DNA from: Candidatus Cetobacterium colombiensis
GTDB lineage: Bacteria; Fusobacteriota; Fusobacteriia; Fusobacteriales; Fusobacteriaceae
Assembly (NCBI RefSeq): GCF_033962415.1
Contig: NZ_JAVIKH010000004.1
Coordinates: 114,163-178,162 of the forward strand
DNA: 64,000 nucleotides
Reading direction: 5' to 3'
Part shown: in pieces, positions 63,906 to 64,000 of the stretch
Position numbering within the stretch: the first letter of the stretch is position 1
How the letters are laid out: the number at the start of each line of letters is the position of its first letter
Notes under the pieces: generated by a model
Seen by the model: the letters and a program-made list of their open reading frames with translations, nothing else
Databases searched by the model: none
What the model was told of the DNA's origin: nothing
Made by a program: the position numbers and the translations under genes

Positions 63906-64000
63906 ATAGCAATAGGTAAGGCTTTGATGTTATCTCCACCTTTTCCCCTGCTCCACACCGTGCATGCGACTTTCACCGCACACGGCGTTCCATCATAATT
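63906..64000 (-). mobile_element. group II intron 3' end (domains V and VI), cut by window edge
   Basis: On the reverse strand, 63988-63955 is a 34-nt hairpin with the domain V layout: ACGCCGTGTGCGG, GAAA-containing tetraloop, TCGCATGCACGGTGT, with a CGC catalytic triad in place of AGC. A domain VI stem follows, ending CCTATTGCTAT: the bulged A lies 7-8 nt before the end and the element finishes in AT, as group II introns (AY end) do. The intron body and any reverse transcriptase gene lie beyond base 64000. Confidence 0.85.

Overview
The window is AT-rich bacterial chromosome with densely packed genes. It combines an LPS-type lauroyl acyltransferase, which implies an outer membrane, with a gene set otherwise typical of low-GC Gram-positives (HPr kinase, two SepF-like proteins, NrnA, YitT, RapZ/YvcJ, GatCAB, pyrK/pyrD type 1B, GrdX). 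That mixture and the codon use point to an anaerobic member of the Fusobacteriota (Fusobacterium/Cetobacterium-like). This placement is inference; no 16S rRNA gene is present. There is no prophage, CRISPR array or complete insertion sequence. The only mobile DNA seen is the 3' end of a group II intron at the right edge.

Layout. 1-987: the 3' part of a GHL10/YngK-like secreted glycosidase gene. 997-1675: a seven-tRNA operon with its own promoter and terminator. 1697-18685: a long forward run covering an unknown membrane protein, maf, mreB, an exported unknown, scpB, an rluB-type pseudouridine synthase, gatCAB, an L,D-transpeptidase, a lauroyl acyltransferase, mtnN, folC, a small membrane protein, a double-length hprK, yitT, nrnA and a short sepF. 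18765-18917: a lone 5S rRNA gene (reverse) with its own promoter. 18921-32032: a reverse block covering clpB, a Cys-rich protein, a YqhQ-like protein, a nucleoside-type ABC transporter, a SpoIIE-type phosphatase, a lipoprotein, uvrC, rapZ and grdX. 32119-36673: carA-carB behind a leader-peptide attenuator. 36682-39570: a yybP-ykoY (Mn2+) riboswitch and a P-type cation ATPase. 39604-40000: a second tRNA operon (reverse: Gly, Glu, Ala, Met), then hflX. 41962-46273: a dicarboxylate symporter, a Na/Pi cotransporter and a cysteine desulfurase-like gene. 46261-51931: the pyrB-K-D-F-C-E operon behind a second leader-peptide attenuator. 51945-57145: an aminotransferase, a GltD-like oxidoreductase, an iron alcohol dehydrogenase with its MerR regulator, and an orphan EIIA-CBS protein. 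57150-63793: a PP-loop ATPase, a second sepF, yggS, hemW, a phosphosugar mutase and groEL. The right edge holds a split gene fragment and the group II intron end.

How the genes work together. carAB plus pyrBKDFCE make UMP de novo from bicarbonate and glutamine. The two loci lie about 10 kb apart but carry the same regulatory architecture: a TATACT promoter, a short leader ORF with a Lys run followed by U-rich Phe/Leu codons, and an intrinsic terminator overlapped by the end of that ORF. This looks like UTP-sensed, translation-coupled attenuation of the E. coli pyrBI kind and is the most interesting regulatory feature here. Other unusual features are the tandem HPr kinase whose first half has lost its P-loop, HflX with a complete JAMM metal-binding signature in its N-terminal extension, a self-contained 5S unit, an aspartate carbamoyltransferase with only the zinc domain of PyrI fused on, and a MerR-type promoter with a 19-bp spacer in front of the alcohol dehydrogenase.
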